From: Corynebacterium resistens DSM 45100
GTDB taxonomy: Bacteria; Actinomycetota; Actinomycetes; Mycobacteriales; Mycobacteriaceae
Assembly: GCF_000177535.2 (NCBI RefSeq)
Contig: NC_015673.1
Coordinates: 744,001-808,000 of the forward strand
DNA: 64,000 bases
Direction: 5' to 3'
Position numbers and translations under genes: made by a program. Each line of letters starts with the position of its first letter. Position 1 is the stretch's first letter. Below the pieces are notes generated by a model. The model did no database searches. It was not told the origin of the DNA and saw only the letters and a list, made by a program, of their open reading frames with translations. Below, piece by piece: positions 22,751 through 31,398 of the stretch.

Positions 22751-25438
22751 CTAGGACTTGTCGTAAGCGACCGCCGTCTTGCGGCGAGCCACGACATCGC
22801 GTCCCTCGCGCAGAGGGCGGCGCAGTCCAACCGGGGTGCTGTCCTTATCAATCATATCGGCAATAGCGGAATCGGTTTCTTCACTGGAATCCCACGTGGG
22901 GTAGATGCCCTCAAGTGTGCGCAGTGCCATTTCTGGGGACAGCGAGTTCCACAACTTCGGGGCAACGTCCGCGTACTTCACACCGTAGCCATCCAAAAGG
23001 TCGCGTTGACCGACGTGGTAGAAACCTGCCATCAAGTGACGAAGTTCCAAGTTGGAATGCTCCGGCCCGTGGACGGTGATCTCTTCCCACACTTTTTCCT
23101 TGGTAGCAGCTGTGGGGATCACAGATCGCGCCTGTAGTGCCTTCATTGCACCCGTGCTGGAGGTATCGTTCTTCTGCTCTGCGCTAATGCGAGCGGTGAG
23201 CTGATCCTCGGATTCCCCAGTAATGCGTGCGGCACCCGTCAGCGCGATGATGAATACCCAACGCAGGTCTTGGTCTACATCGAGCCCATCAATTTCAGTT
23301 GGCAAATTGGACTCGCCCAATAGCGCACGCAGAACTTCTGCGGACTCGTTCGACTGCAGACATCCTGCGAAAGCGCGAGCAAAGGCTAGCTGAGCTGCTC
23401 CTGAAGTAGACCGTATGCCCTCAAGGTATGCATCGCGCAACTGTGCCCACCCCGTGGCTTCCGCCCATGCGGGATCAGCATATGCATCGACAGCAGCGCG
23501 CCCTTGTGCCAACACCTGTTCCAGCACGGCGAGCTCGGTCTCCGCTACACATCCGCGGGCAACTAGGTTCACAAAGTCGCGCGCTTTCATCTGAGCATTG
23601 CGTAGCATTTGCCATGCAGAAGACCACACGAGAGACCGCGCCATGGGGTCGGCAATCTGATCGATGTTCTCCGTCGCGGTAGCCAAGGACTTCTCGTCCA
23701 GAGACATAAAGGCGTACGTCAGATCATCGTCATTGACCAGCACCAGGTCACCGGCGTCTACCCCAACCAACTCACTGATCTCGGTCTTTTGGCCCTCGAT
23801 ATCCAGCTCTGCACGATGAGTACGAACGAGCTTGCCACTATCGAATGCATACACGCCAACGGCAATGCGGTGGGTACGGGTTTCACCAGCCCCCGGCTCG
23901 GCACCCGTTTGGGTGACGGCAAAGCTGCTGTACTTGCCGTTTAGTACTTCGAACTCCGGGGCGAGGGTATTAATGCCCGTGGTCTTCAGCCATTGATCCG
24001 CCCATCCGGACAGGTCGCGCCCGCTAGCTTTCTCTAAAGCGCCCAGCAAGTCGTCAAAAGTGGCATTGGCCCACGCGTGCGCAGCGAAATGGGAGCGCAG
24101 CCCCGAAAGGAATGAATCGAGCCCCACGTACGCAGCCAGCTGTTTGAGCACGCTAGCCCCCTTTGCGTAGGTGATGCCGTCGAAGTTGGCGTCGACCGTC
24201 ACAATGTCCGAAGCATCGGAAAATACCGGGTGAGTTGAAGATAGCTGGTCTTGCCCATATGCCCACGCTTTCTCCTTATTGGCAAAGGTGACCCATGCAG
24301 TTTTGAATTTGGTGGCACCTGCTTGGCTCATCGCAGCAGACCACGTTGCAAAGGATTCATTGAGCCATAGATCGTCCCACCACTGCATGGTTACGAGGTC
24401 ACCGAACCACATGTGAGCCATCTCATGCAGAATCGTGTCCGCACGTCGCTCGTACTCGTAGTGAGATGCTGCACTGCGGAAGATGTACTCATCGCGGAAG
24501 GTCACCGCACCAGCATTTTCCATCGCTCCCATGTTGTATTCCGGACAGAAAATCTGGTCATACTTGTAGAACGGGTAACCCACGCCGAAGTGCTTTGAAT
24601 ACCAATCAAAGCCCTGCTTAGTAATCTCCAGCAGCTCGTCCGCATCCATGTACTGAGATAAGGAACGACGGCAGTAAAGCCCCAGCGGGACCGTGATCTC
24701 TCCAGAGGTTTGCAGGGGGCCGCGCTTCGCAGCTTCTGCAATTGCCTCCGCCGACATCTCAGCGTGCTCGGTGATTGTGCCAGTCCACTCGTCCCTTACC
24801 TCATACCATGGGCCAACGCACAGGGCGACCAAGTAGGTAGATAGCGGGTAGTCAACCGTCGCCGTGTGTACGCGGCGACCCTCTTCACCTTTGACGCCAC
24901 TGTCATCGACATTGACCGTGCTGTTAGTCACTACCGTCCAGTTAGCCGGCGTTGCCACGGAAATATCGTAAGTCGCTTTGATATCAGGCTGATCGAAGCA
25001 TGCGAAGACACGCTTGGCATCTGCGGTTTCGAATTGGGTGTACATGTACACCTCGTCATCGGCAGGATCGCGGAAACGGTGCAGTCCCTCGCCAGTGGAG
25101 GAGTACACCGCATCAGCCTCCACCACGAGGGTGTGGGGGCCCTCCGTGAGATCACGAAGTTGGATTCCCTGTTCTTCGTCGTAGGAGCCATCTTTGGTGG
25201 GCACCGCGGCGTCGGTAATATCCACCCCATCGAGCTCCACCTTGGACACGGCGGCGGCCCGCAGGTCCACAAAGGTAGAGCCGGCGCCCGAAGTAAAGGT
25301 GATAGTGGTCTTGGATGGGAAGGTTTTCTGGGCGCTGTTCGCGCCTTGAGTGAGATCGACATCGAAGCGGTAGCTGACGTTTGAGATGAGTTCAGCGCGC
25401 GCGGCTGCTTCAGTACGGGTCAGGTTTGTAGAAGTCAT
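22751..25438 (-). CDS. pepN: aminopeptidase N (M1 family)
   Basis: This 895-residue zinc metallopeptidase removes N-terminal residues from peptides in the cytosol, downstream of Clp proteolysis. The substrate-recognition motif is NMGAMENAG. The zinc site is HEMAHMWFGDLVTMQWW, with the third ligand in DDLWLNESFA, and the catalytic Tyr lies in the GITYAKGASVLKQL region. The C-terminal ERAP1-like helical domain is complete. The ATG at 25438 (MTSTNLTRTEAAARAELISN) follows AAGGTGG. It is transcribed away from the divergent DsbA-like gene, so the 135-base gap holds two promoters. Confidence 0.95.
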   Translation of the reverse strand: MTSTNLTRTEAAARAELISNVSYRFDVDLTQGANSAQKTFPSKTTITFTSGAGSTFVDLRAAAVSKVELDGVDITDAAVPTKDGSYDEEQGIQLRDLTEGPHTLVVEADAVYSSTGEGLHRFRDPADDEVYMYTQFETADAKRVFACFDQPDIKATYDISVATPANWTVVTNSTVNVDDSGVKGEEGRRVHTATVDYPLSTYLVALCVGPWYEVRDEWTGTITEHAEMSAEAIAEAAKRGPLQTSGEITVPLGLYCRRSLSQYMDADELLEITKQGFDWYSKHFGVGYPFYKYDQIFCPEYNMGAMENAGAVTFRDEYIFRSAASHYEYERRADTILHEMAHMWFGDLVTMQWWDDLWLNESFATWSAAMSQAGATKFKTAWVTFANKEKAWAYGQDQLSSTHPVFSDASDIVTVDANFDGITYAKGASVLKQLAAYVGLDSFLSGLRSHFAAHAWANATFDDLLGALEKASGRDLSGWADQWLKTTGINTLAPEFEVLNGKYSSFAVTQTGAEPGAGETRTHRIAVGVYAFDSGKLVRTHRAELDIEGQKTEISELVGVDAGDLVLVNDDDLTYAFMSLDEKSLATATENIDQIADPMARSLVWSSAWQMLRNAQMKARDFVNLVARGCVAETELAVLEQVLAQGRAAVDAYADPAWAEATGWAQLRDAYLEGIRSTSGAAQLAFARAFAGCLQSNESAEVLRALLGESNLPTEIDGLDVDQDLRWVFIIALTGAARITGESEDQLTARISAEQKNDTSSTGAMKALQARSVIPTAATKEKVWEEITVHGPEHSNLELRHLMAGFYHVGQRDLLDGYGVKYADVAPKLWNSLSPEMALRTLEGIYPTWDSSEETDSAIADMIDKDSTPVGLRRPLREGRDVVARRKTAVAYDKS

Positions 25439-25573
25439 GCGAACCACCTTAGTAACTGCCTCCGACAGCGGTAAGGAAAGTGCCGTTTGCCGGCTTCAAA
25501 AACGCCACGGGTGGCCACTGCAGCAGAAGCGACCGGACGGACAAGGGTATCAAGGATGGTTACAGTGGGGAGT

Positions 25574-26212
25574 ATGAGTGATAACAAAGTAACGATGTTC
25601 TTCGATGCGACCTGCCCATTTGCGTGGGTCACCAGTCGCTGGTTGATCGAGGTTGAAAAGGTGCGCGACATTACGATCGAGTGGGCACCCATGAGCTTGG
25701 GGGTGCTCAATGACGGCCGTGAGGGGCTCGACGAAGGTTATAAAAACCGCATGTTGTTCACGTGGGCACCAGCTCGCGTTGCTGCCGCCGTCCACACCGA
25801 AGCGCCGGAAAAACTAGGCGCGTTCTATACCGCCTTGGGTAATCGAATCCACAATGAAAAGCGGGCAAGCTACGAGGATCTGCATGCGAATGACGAGCTG
25901 ATCAAGGATGCCTTGGGGGAGGCGGGCGCACCAGTCGAGCTGTTCGAGGCAGCTTATAAGGGGCTTGATGAGGATGGTTCCTATGAGCAACAGTTGCGCG
26001 ACTCCCACCAGCGCGCCATTGATCTGGTTGGAAACGATGTCGGGACTCCGGTTGTGCAGTTGGGGGACAAGGCCTTTTTCGGCCCGGTGCTCACCCGCGT
26101 GCCCAAGGGAGAGGAAGCAGGGGAGCTGTTCGATGCGGCGATGGTCTTGGGTGGCTACCCGCATTTCTTCGAACTGAAGCGTTCGCGCACGGAGGATCCC
26201 ATCGCTGAATAG
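25574..26212 (+). CDS. DsbA-family oxidoreductase, mycothiol-dependent nitroreductase-like (Rv2466c type)
   Basis: This 212-residue thioredoxin-fold protein has the DsbA/FrnE topology. MFFDATCPFAWVTSRWLIEV is the active-site region, and VGTPVVQLGDKAFFGPVLTR holds the cis-Pro. Relatives such as mycobacterial Rv2466c act with mycothiol/mycoredoxin and activate nitro drugs. The usual CPWC centre is here CPFA, so the second cysteine is absent and only a monothiol mechanism is possible. The ATG at 25574 follows GGGGAG; the open frame extends to 25487, but that part overlaps the promoter region. rpiB follows 31 bases later and is probably co-transcribed. Confidence 0.87.
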   Translation: MSDNKVTMFFDATCPFAWVTSRWLIEVEKVRDITIEWAPMSLGVLNDGREGLDEGYKNRMLFTWAPARVAAAVHTEAPEKLGAFYTALGNRIHNEKRASYEDLHANDELIKDALGEAGAPVELFEAAYKGLDEDGSYEQQLRDSHQRAIDLVGNDVGTPVVQLGDKAFFGPVLTRVPKGEEAGELFDAAMVLGGYPHFFELKRSRTEDPIAE

Positions 26213-26243
26213 TTCTATTGAAGGAAAGAGCTAGACTGGCATC

Positions 26244-26723
26244 ATGCGTATTTATCTAGGTGCGGACCATGCAGGGTTCGAAATGAAGAATGTCATCAAG
26301 GCTCATCTCTCGGAGAAGGGTTTCGAGGTCGTGGACTGTGGCGCTCATACCTACGATGCCGACGACGATTACCCAGCTTTTTGTATCGACGCCGCCAAGA
26401 AGGTCGTCGCTGACGAAGGTTCTTTGGGGATCGTGCTGGGTGGCTCCGGTAATGGTGAGCAGATCGCGGCTAACAAGGTGCCGGGCGCGCGCTGCGCACT
26501 AGCGTGGTCCGTCGAAACAGCCAAGCTGGCTCGCGAGCATAACAACGCGCAGCTCATCGGTTTGGGTGGGCGTATGCACTCCGAAGAGGAAGCGCTTGCC
26601 ATTGTGGATGCTTTCGTGACTCAGCCATGGAGTGAGGCGGAGCGCCACCAGCGCCGTATCGATATCCTCGCTGAATACGAGCGCACTGGTGAGGCGCCGG
26701 CGGTTCCAGGCCAAGAAAGCTAA
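26244..26723 (+). CDS. rpiB: ribose-5-phosphate isomerase B
   Basis: This 159-residue RpiB/LacAB-type isomerase interconverts ribose-5-phosphate and ribulose-5-phosphate in the pentose phosphate pathway. MRIYLGADHAGFEMKN opens the fold, VDCGAHTYDADDDYPAF follows, and the GGSGNGEQIAANKVPGARCA loop has the Glu used as catalytic base in actinobacterial enzymes in place of the Cys of E. coli RpiB. ARE-HNNAQLIGLGGR is also typical. The RBS GAAGGAAAG precedes the ATG. It is the second gene of a likely two-gene operon with the DsbA-like gene. Confidence 0.95.
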   Translation: MRIYLGADHAGFEMKNVIKAHLSEKGFEVVDCGAHTYDADDDYPAFCIDAAKKVVADEGSLGIVLGGSGNGEQIAANKVPGARCALAWSVETAKLAREHNNAQLIGLGGRMHSEEEALAIVDAFVTQPWSEAERHQRRIDILAEYERTGEAPAVPGQES

Positions 26724-26782
26724 CTAAGTTAGTGGTGTGGTGGGATAGGGAATGGTGGAGACGGGGAGTGGAACGTTAAGAA

Positions 26783-26998
26783 TCACTTTTCGCGCTGCGC
26801 GACACGCTTATCCTGCCAGTCGCGGATATCGTCGGAAAGCCAGAGAGTAAGACCTTGGTATTTAGCAACGGGCTTAGGGGCACGGCCGCGGCCCGCGTAG
26901 CTAGTGAAGGTTCCCCGTGCAGTGCCAGTAAACTCCGCACATTGGGAAGCTGTCCATAACTGCGCTCCCGTGTCCTTATCTATGATGATCGGTTGCAT
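26783..26998 (-). CDS. small helix-turn-helix (excisionase/MerR-like) protein
   Basis: This 71-residue protein starts MQPIIIDKDTGAQLWTASQC. Its centre, ASQCAEFTGTARGTFTSYAG followed by RGRAPKPVA, looks like the winged helix-turn-helix of excisionase-like or AlpA-like proteins, which recognise a short DNA site. It stands alone between rpiB and tRNA-Gly. No integrase or phage gene is near, so it is either a relic of an integrated element or a standalone DNA-binding protein. The ATG at 26998 is preferred to 27007; neither has a strong RBS. Confidence 0.7.
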   Translation of the reverse strand: MQPIIIDKDTGAQLWTASQCAEFTGTARGTFTSYAGRGRAPKPVAKYQGLTLWLSDDIRDWQDKRVAQREK

Positions 26999-27262
26999 AA
27001 TAAGCATACTAGCGTCCAGTTTTGTGAGGTGGGGCGTTGGTATGGCTAGTTGGGGGGACGCAGGTTAGCTACCATGCGGGATAAAAGGCTTGCCTATGGT
27101 CTGATCCGGGGTACAGTGGAAGTGCTGATAAATGAGTGTGTGCCTGCAAATTTGATTAGTTCTTGCATCGATGTGTAAGCTTTATCCCCAGTGGTTACGT
27201 CACTTCGTTGCACATTATCGCCGGGCCGGTTGTAGTTGGCGCGACGTGAAGTTACTGCTTAT

Positions 27263-27337
27263 GGGAACGTCGTATAGTGGCTAATACCTCAGCCTTCCAA
27301 GCTGAAGACGCGGGTTCGATTCCCGTCGTTCCCTCCA
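27263..27337 (+). tRNA. tRNA-Gly (anticodon TCC)
   Basis: The acceptor GGGAACG pairs with CGTTCCC, the anticodon arm is TCAGC-CTTCCAA-GCTGA, and the T-arm is GCGGGTTCGATTCCCGT. CCA is encoded. Confidence 0.96.
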
Positions 27338-27388
27338 TTCTCACGAGTCGCGACTTGTTCAACTGGTGGGTCGCGAAATGGTTGACAG

Positions 27389-27427
27389 ACCGGCATTTCA
27401 GTTTTTGTTCTGAGGTGCCGGTTTTTG
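27389..27427 (+). terminator. Rho-independent terminator after tRNA-Gly
   Basis: ACCGGCA/TGCCGGT with an inner TTTCAG/CTGAGG pairing is followed by TTTTTG. IS1249-like copy 1 begins 26 bases beyond. Confidence 0.85.
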
Positions 27428-27497
27428 CTTACTCGGGTGCAGGCTATTTTTGGGGTTAAGCGACAAAATGTGTGTCTGCTATCGGCGTGTCGCGGGG

Positions 27498-28676
27498 TTA
27501 GATGTGGCCTTTTTGGATGCCGATTGAGTGTGTGTACTCGGTATCGATACCGTTGTCGTAGAGGGCTGGTTGTCCTGTTTCATAGTCGGCTTGGTTCTCG
27601 TTTCGGGTCAGGGTTGTAACTTTGGCGAGTTGGTTCTGGCCCCAGTTGGACTGTCTGGCGATTTCTATTGGATCGCCAGGCAGTTCCGTTTTCAGATACA
27701 GCCACCAATCCAGCATTTTGCGTTGGTGCTCACCGCGTCTGCCGCGATGAGTTCTTGCAAGGAGCTTCAGCTGGGCGTTGATGCCGCCTTCAAGACTGTT
27801 GGTGGTGGATTTGATCCGGTGCGGCTCGAGCACACCTTTCGGGGGCTTGAGGTAGACAAACAGCAGGTCATTGCGCCACAGGTGGTTGAGACTGTTGTAG
27901 GCCTTGCGCACGTTGACATGGGTCCACACGAGTGTGTCTTTTGCTGTTTTCGGGTCTTTGACCTGTGTCTTTTCGTTGAGCCAATCCTTGTAGAGCGTGT
28001 GAAACTCTTGCAGTTGTGCACCCCATTGTGCAGCCTCGTCCAGGGTGGTGATGCGGGTGAGTTTCAGCGCGAGTCGGTAGATGGTGCGGCCAGCATCAGT
28101 GCGTGGTCGTGAGGTGGTGTAGCGGCGTACTCTGCGTTGGGCGTGCACGAGGCAGCGTTGGATTTTGGTGTTTGGCCAGCACGTTTTAATTGCGCTTGTG
28201 GCTCCTCGGCCACCGTCGATCACAGCGATCAACGGTGCTTCGATGCGCTCGAGCAGGCGCTTGTAGTCGTGTGTGGTTTCTTGTTTGCACCAGTGCCAGG
28301 CGATGACGTGGTCGAGCGTTGCCGCCACGATCAGACAGCCACCTGCGGTGTAGGTGCCGTCGATGAAGATCTGGTCGTAGACCCTGCCTGTATGGCCGAT
28401 GGTCGGGTCAGGCACGTCAACCAGCCAAAAGGCATCGAATTTGCGCTGCAGCGTACGTGTCGAGCAGCTCATGTTGCCGGCGATCGCCGCAAGACTGGTC
28501 CCGGCGGTCAGGTGCTGGATGAACGCACGAAATAGGGCTGCGTTGGTGATATCGCTGCGCTGCTTGGTCAGTGAAGCACCGCAGATTTTGCACCGCCACC
28601 GGGTCGTCCCGTTGCTGGTGGTGCCGTTTCGTTTCATATCGCCGCCACAATGGCAGCGTGGTCGGTTCTTTGGCAT
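27498..28676 (-). CDS. IS1249-like transposase, copy 1
   Basis: This 392-residue transposase starts at the ATG at 28676 (MPKNRPRCHCGGDMKRNGTT). An in-frame TTG at 28778 would add 34 residues read through the conserved hairpin and is less likely. The N-terminal zinc ribbon is CxC-x14-18-CKICG, followed by a helix-turn-helix (GTSLAAIAGNMSCSTRTLQR). The catalytic part has a mutator-like DDE core: Asp in YDQIFIDGTYTAGG, Asp in APLIAVIDGGRGATSA, and Glu probably in TTNSLEGGINAQLK. It cuts and joins the terminal repeats of the element. It is intact and so potentially active. Confidence 0.92.
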   Translation of the reverse strand: MPKNRPRCHCGGDMKRNGTTSNGTTRWRCKICGASLTKQRSDITNAALFRAFIQHLTAGTSLAAIAGNMSCSTRTLQRKFDAFWLVDVPDPTIGHTGRVYDQIFIDGTYTAGGCLIVAATLDHVIAWHWCKQETTHDYKRLLERIEAPLIAVIDGGRGATSAIKTCWPNTKIQRCLVHAQRRVRRYTTSRPRTDAGRTIYRLALKLTRITTLDEAAQWGAQLQEFHTLYKDWLNEKTQVKDPKTAKDTLVWTHVNVRKAYNSLNHLWRNDLLFVYLKPPKGVLEPHRIKSTTNSLEGGINAQLKLLARTHRGRRGEHQRKMLDWWLYLKTELPGDPIEIARQSNWGQNQLAKVTTLTRNENQADYETGQPALYDNGIDTEYTHSIGIQKGHI

Positions 28677-28745
28677 TGGGCAACCGAACCACCGCTCCGT
28701 AGCACACCATGGCAGCCACACCGGGGATTTTCGCAAGAGAGGGCC

Positions 28746-28770
28746 AATATATGCTTTTGGAGCATATATT
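28746..28770. repeat. conserved stem-loop in IS copy 1
   Basis: AATATATGCT and AGCATATATT form a perfect 10-bp stem with a TTTGG loop, 70 bases upstream of the transposase ATG. The relic at 10123 and copy 2 carry the same hairpin. Confidence 0.8.
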
Positions 28771-28845
28771 TTCCGCAAACGCGGAGTTCAGAGCATGAAA
28801 ATCAACGATTCCGGACACACATTTTGTCGCTTAACCCTATTTTTG

Positions 28846-29186
28846 GGCTAACTGTAACGATGAGAGCTATGCCTTGGGATGAAATGCATATCGCGAGAGC
28901 TGCTGTAGCTGGCCTCGCCCTCGTGGTTTTTCACGGATGACCTCTTTCGAAGCTGTGAGTGGGTAGGTGGTAATCGAAGTGCCTTCGCGCTGGCGCCGCC
29001 GGAGTTCGTTGTTTCAAGTTCTGGGGGAACGTCGCCACGCGTTGATTAGCGGGGATAGTGGATGCTGTAGGGGTACCTGTGAAATGCTGCTTCCACCTGC
29101 CGTTTTGTGTTTCCTTGTGGCTGCACGTAAAGTAATCCACGCAATAGCGCAGGCGCCACCTTGGGTTGTGCCCGTGTTTTGTGGAT
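28846..29186. other. intergenic region without recognised genes
   Basis: Between IS copy 1 and tRNA-Pro, about 340 bases contain only short open frames with no ribosome binding site or recognisable motif. The right end should hold the promoter for tRNA-Pro. I see no repeat or RNA fold worth naming. Confidence 0.5.
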
Positions 29187-29260
29187 CGGGATATGGCGCA
29201 GTTTGGTAGCGCACTCGCTTTGGGAGCGAGGGGTCGTGGGTTCAAATCCCGCTATCCCGA
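29187..29260 (+). tRNA. tRNA-Pro (anticodon TGG)
   Basis: The acceptor CGGGATA pairs with TATCCCG, the anticodon arm is CTCGC-TTTGGGA-GCGAG, and the T-arm is GTGGGTTCAAATCCCGC. CCA is not encoded. Confidence 0.96.
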
Positions 29261-29273
29261 CAGAATGAAATTG

Positions 29274-29308
29274 AAAACCCTCGGGCCTTGTAGGTTCGAG
29301 GGTTTTCT
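29274..29308 (+). terminator. Rho-independent terminator after tRNA-Pro
   Basis: AAAACCCTCG and CGAGGGTTTT form a 10-bp stem followed by CTTT. Confidence 0.85.
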
Positions 29309-29531
29309 TTGTCTCTGGATGCCACGCCCATTTTTTGCTGTGTATGGCGTGGGACGGCATGAAATCGTGGCAACCTAGAATAAATCGACCCCGACGAAGG
29401 CGAGGGGGCGTCAGCATATAAAATTGATCATCGACCGAAAAGATGCGGGAGCGACCGCGCCATACAAACGGCGTATCGTGGCAAACGACCGCATCCGCGA
29501 AACCCAATTATCGACACAGGAGAGTGCATTC

Positions 29532-31109
29532 GTGAAGAGCTCTGTAGAGAAGCTGAGCGCCACCCGCACCAAGATCACCGTCGAGGTACCCTTCGAGGAG
29601 CTCAAGCCGGAGTTCGACAAGGCGTATGCCTCCTTGGCTCAGCAAGTCAACATGCCAGGATTCCGCAAGGGCAAGGCCCCAGCGAAACTGCTGGAGGCTC
29701 GTTTGGGTCGTGGCGTAGTGCTGGATCAGGTTATCAACGAGATGCTGCCAAGCCGCTACAGCCAAGCAGTTGAAGAGCATGAGCTGAAGGTGCTCAGCCA
29801 GCCAGACATCGACATCACCGAGCTGGAGGATGGCAAGCACGTTAAGTTCACCGCTGAGGTAGACGTTAGACCAGAAATCGACGTACCTGACTTCTCCAAG
29901 ATCTCCGTTGAGGTGGACGCCATCAAGGCCGACGAGAAGGCCGTCGACGAAGAACTGAAGAACTTGCAGGCACGCTTTGGCACCCTGAAGCCAGTAGAGC
30001 GTGCGGTGAAGAAGGGTGACTTCGTATCCATCGACCTGTCCGCCACCATTGACGGCGAGACCGTTGACGAGGCCACCACCGAAGGCCTTTCTCACGAGGT
30101 TGGCAATGACTCCCTGATTGAGGGCCTCGATGACACGCTGGTTGGCATGAAGGAAGGTGAAGAGAACACCTTCACCTCCAAGCTAGTCGCCGGTGAGCAC
30201 GCTGACGAAGAGGCTGAGGTTACCGTCAAGGTCGTATCCGTTAAGGAACGCGAGCTGCCGGAGCTGGACGATGACTTTGCTCAGCTGGCATCCGAGTTCG
30301 ACACTTTGGACGAGCTTCGTGACTCCCTGAAGTCTCAGGTGGAAGCCCAGCTGAAGAACACCCAGGCTGGCCAGATCCGCGACAAGGTTTTGGAAGCTGC
30401 GCTGGAGCAGGTTGAGGTTCCACTGCCAGAGTCCGTTGTCAAGGAGCAGGTTGACGGACAGATCCAGCAGATCATCGGCCAGTTCGGTGGCGATGAGAAG
30501 GTCTTCGAGTCCATGCTGGCAGCCCAGGATATGACCCGTGAGAAGTTCGAAGAGGATGCGCGTAAGTCTGCTGAGGATTCCGTGCGTACCCAGCTGTTCC
30601 TCGATGCGTTGGCTGACGTTGAGCAGCCCAACGTTTCCCAGGAAGAGCTGATGGATCACATCGCCTTCACCGCCAACCAATACGGCATGGACCCAAACCA
30701 ATTCATCATGCAGCTGCAGCAGGCCAACCAGCTGGGTAGCCTCTTCGCAGATGTCCGCCGTGGTAAGGCTTTGGCACTGAATATTGCCAAGACCTCTGTA
30801 AAGGATTCCGACGGAAGCGCCGTCGACCCAAAGCAGTTCTTCGGTGAGGAGGAGTCCGAAGCTACGGAGGCTGACGATACCAAGGCGAAGGCTAAGGAAG
30901 ACAAGCCTGCCAAGAAGACGACTAAGAAGTCTACTGCGAAGAAGTCCACCAAGAAATCTGCTGACAAGAGCGCTGACGACAAGGACGACAAGCCAGCAAA
31001 GAAGTCTACTGCGAAGAAGACCACCAAGAAATCTGCTGACAAGAGCGCCGTCGACAAGGACGACAAGCCAGCAAAGAAGTCCGCTGCCAAGAAGGCAGAA
31101 GAAGAGTAG
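29532..31109 (+). CDS. tig: trigger factor with lysine-rich C-terminal tail
   Basis: This 525-residue ribosome-bound chaperone and peptidyl-prolyl isomerase has three usual domains. The N-terminal ribosome-binding domain includes the signature GFRKGKAP. The FKBP-type PPIase follows ([20 protein letters not shown]), then the helical C-domain. Beyond about residue 450 is a low-complexity tail of roughly 75 residues built from [12 protein letters not shown] and KAKAKEDK units, containing two 25-residue repeats. Corynebacterial Tig is usually about 450 residues, so the tail is an extension. It starts with GTG at 29532 ([15 protein letters not shown]). clpP1P2 follow after a terminator, as elsewhere in the genus. 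Confidence 0.95.
   Translation: MKSSVEKLSATRTKITVEVPFEELKPEFDKAYASLAQQVNMPGFRKGKAPAKLLEARLGRGVVLDQVINEMLPSRYSQAVEEHELKVLSQPDIDITELEDGKHVKFTAEVDVRPEIDVPDFSKISVEVDAIKADEKAVDEELKNLQARFGTLKPVERAVKKGDFVSIDLSATIDGETVDEATTEGLSHEVGNDSLIEGLDDTLVGMKEGEENTFTSKLVAGEHADEEAEVTVKVVSVKERELPELDDDFAQLASEFDTLDELRDSLKSQVEAQLKNTQAGQIRDKVLEAALEQVEVPLPESVVKEQVDGQIQQIIGQFGGDEKVFESMLAAQDMTREKFEEDARKSAEDSVRTQLFLDALADVEQPNVSQEELMDHIAFTANQYGMDPNQFIMQLQQANQLGSLFADVRRGKALALNIAKTSVKDSDGSAVDPKQFFGEEESEATEADDTKAKAKEDKPAKKTTKKSTAKKSTKKSADKSADDKDDKPAKKSTAKKTTKKSADKSAVDKDDKPAKKSAAKKAEEE
30948..31097 (+). repeat. 75-nt tandem duplication in the tig tail
   Basis: Two nearly identical 75-base units (starting 30948 and 31023) encode the 25-residue repeats [20 protein letters not shown]... 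and [20 protein letters not shown].... The unit length is a multiple of three, so expansion or loss keeps frame. Confidence 0.85.
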
Positions 31110-31139
31110 TCAACTGCGCAGAAACTTCGTTAAGGATTG

Positions 31140-31175
31140 CCCACCGGCCTTGATCCCAAGGCTGGTGGTTTTTCC
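31140..31175 (+). terminator. Rho-independent terminator after tig
   Basis: CCACCGGCCTTG and CAAGGCTGGTGG form a 12-base near-perfect stem (one T-G pair) with loop ATCC, followed by TTTTT. Confidence 0.92.
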
Positions 31176-31301
31176 TTATCTAGGCCTAGCCAGCCTCTTT
31201 TTAGCCCCAGCCGGCTTTTTCTCTAGCCTCGGCCTGCTTCTCCCTAGCCCCAGCCGGCTTCTCCCTCTTAGTCTCGACGCCGAGATCCTCCCGGAATCGT
31301 G

Positions 31302-31315
31302 CGCTGATAGCGAAC
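31302..31315. promoter_or_regulatory. ClgR-type operator upstream of clpP1
   Basis: CGCTGATAGCGAAC matches the core of the actinobacterial ClgR consensus as I recall it (CGCYNANRGCGWWS), but not the extra bases on its left. It lies 84 bases before clpP1. ClgR activates clpP1P2 and clpC in C. glutamicum, so the site is plausible. The assignment is from consensus match only. Confidence 0.55.
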
Positions 31316-31398
31316 AAGCGCCTTGCGTGGCACACGATGTCCACGAGCGTGACTAGGCTGGGGCGCACAAAGAAAAAACCCTTGCTATAAGGAGCACA

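Larger units (their letters stand above)
27453..28837 (-). mobile_element. IS1249-like element, copy 1 (IS256-type), intact
   Basis: The element is 1385 bp long, with terminal inverted repeats GGGTTAAGCGACAAAATGTG at both ends. It is flanked by a perfect 8-bp target duplication TATTTTTG (27445-27452 and 28838-28845). The one transposase gene is on the minus strand. Its predicted protein is identical to that of copy 2 at 43273. The length and terminal sequence match my recollection of IS1249 from corynebacteria; the name should be confirmed by database search. Confidence 0.93.

Noticed and set aside
22202-23137. Plus-strand frame across glbO and pepN
   Set aside because: It is the complement of two well-defined genes and shows no protein motif.
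27528-28112. Plus-strand frames inside the IS1249-like copies
   Set aside because: They are shadows of the transposase gene, without start signals or family motifs.
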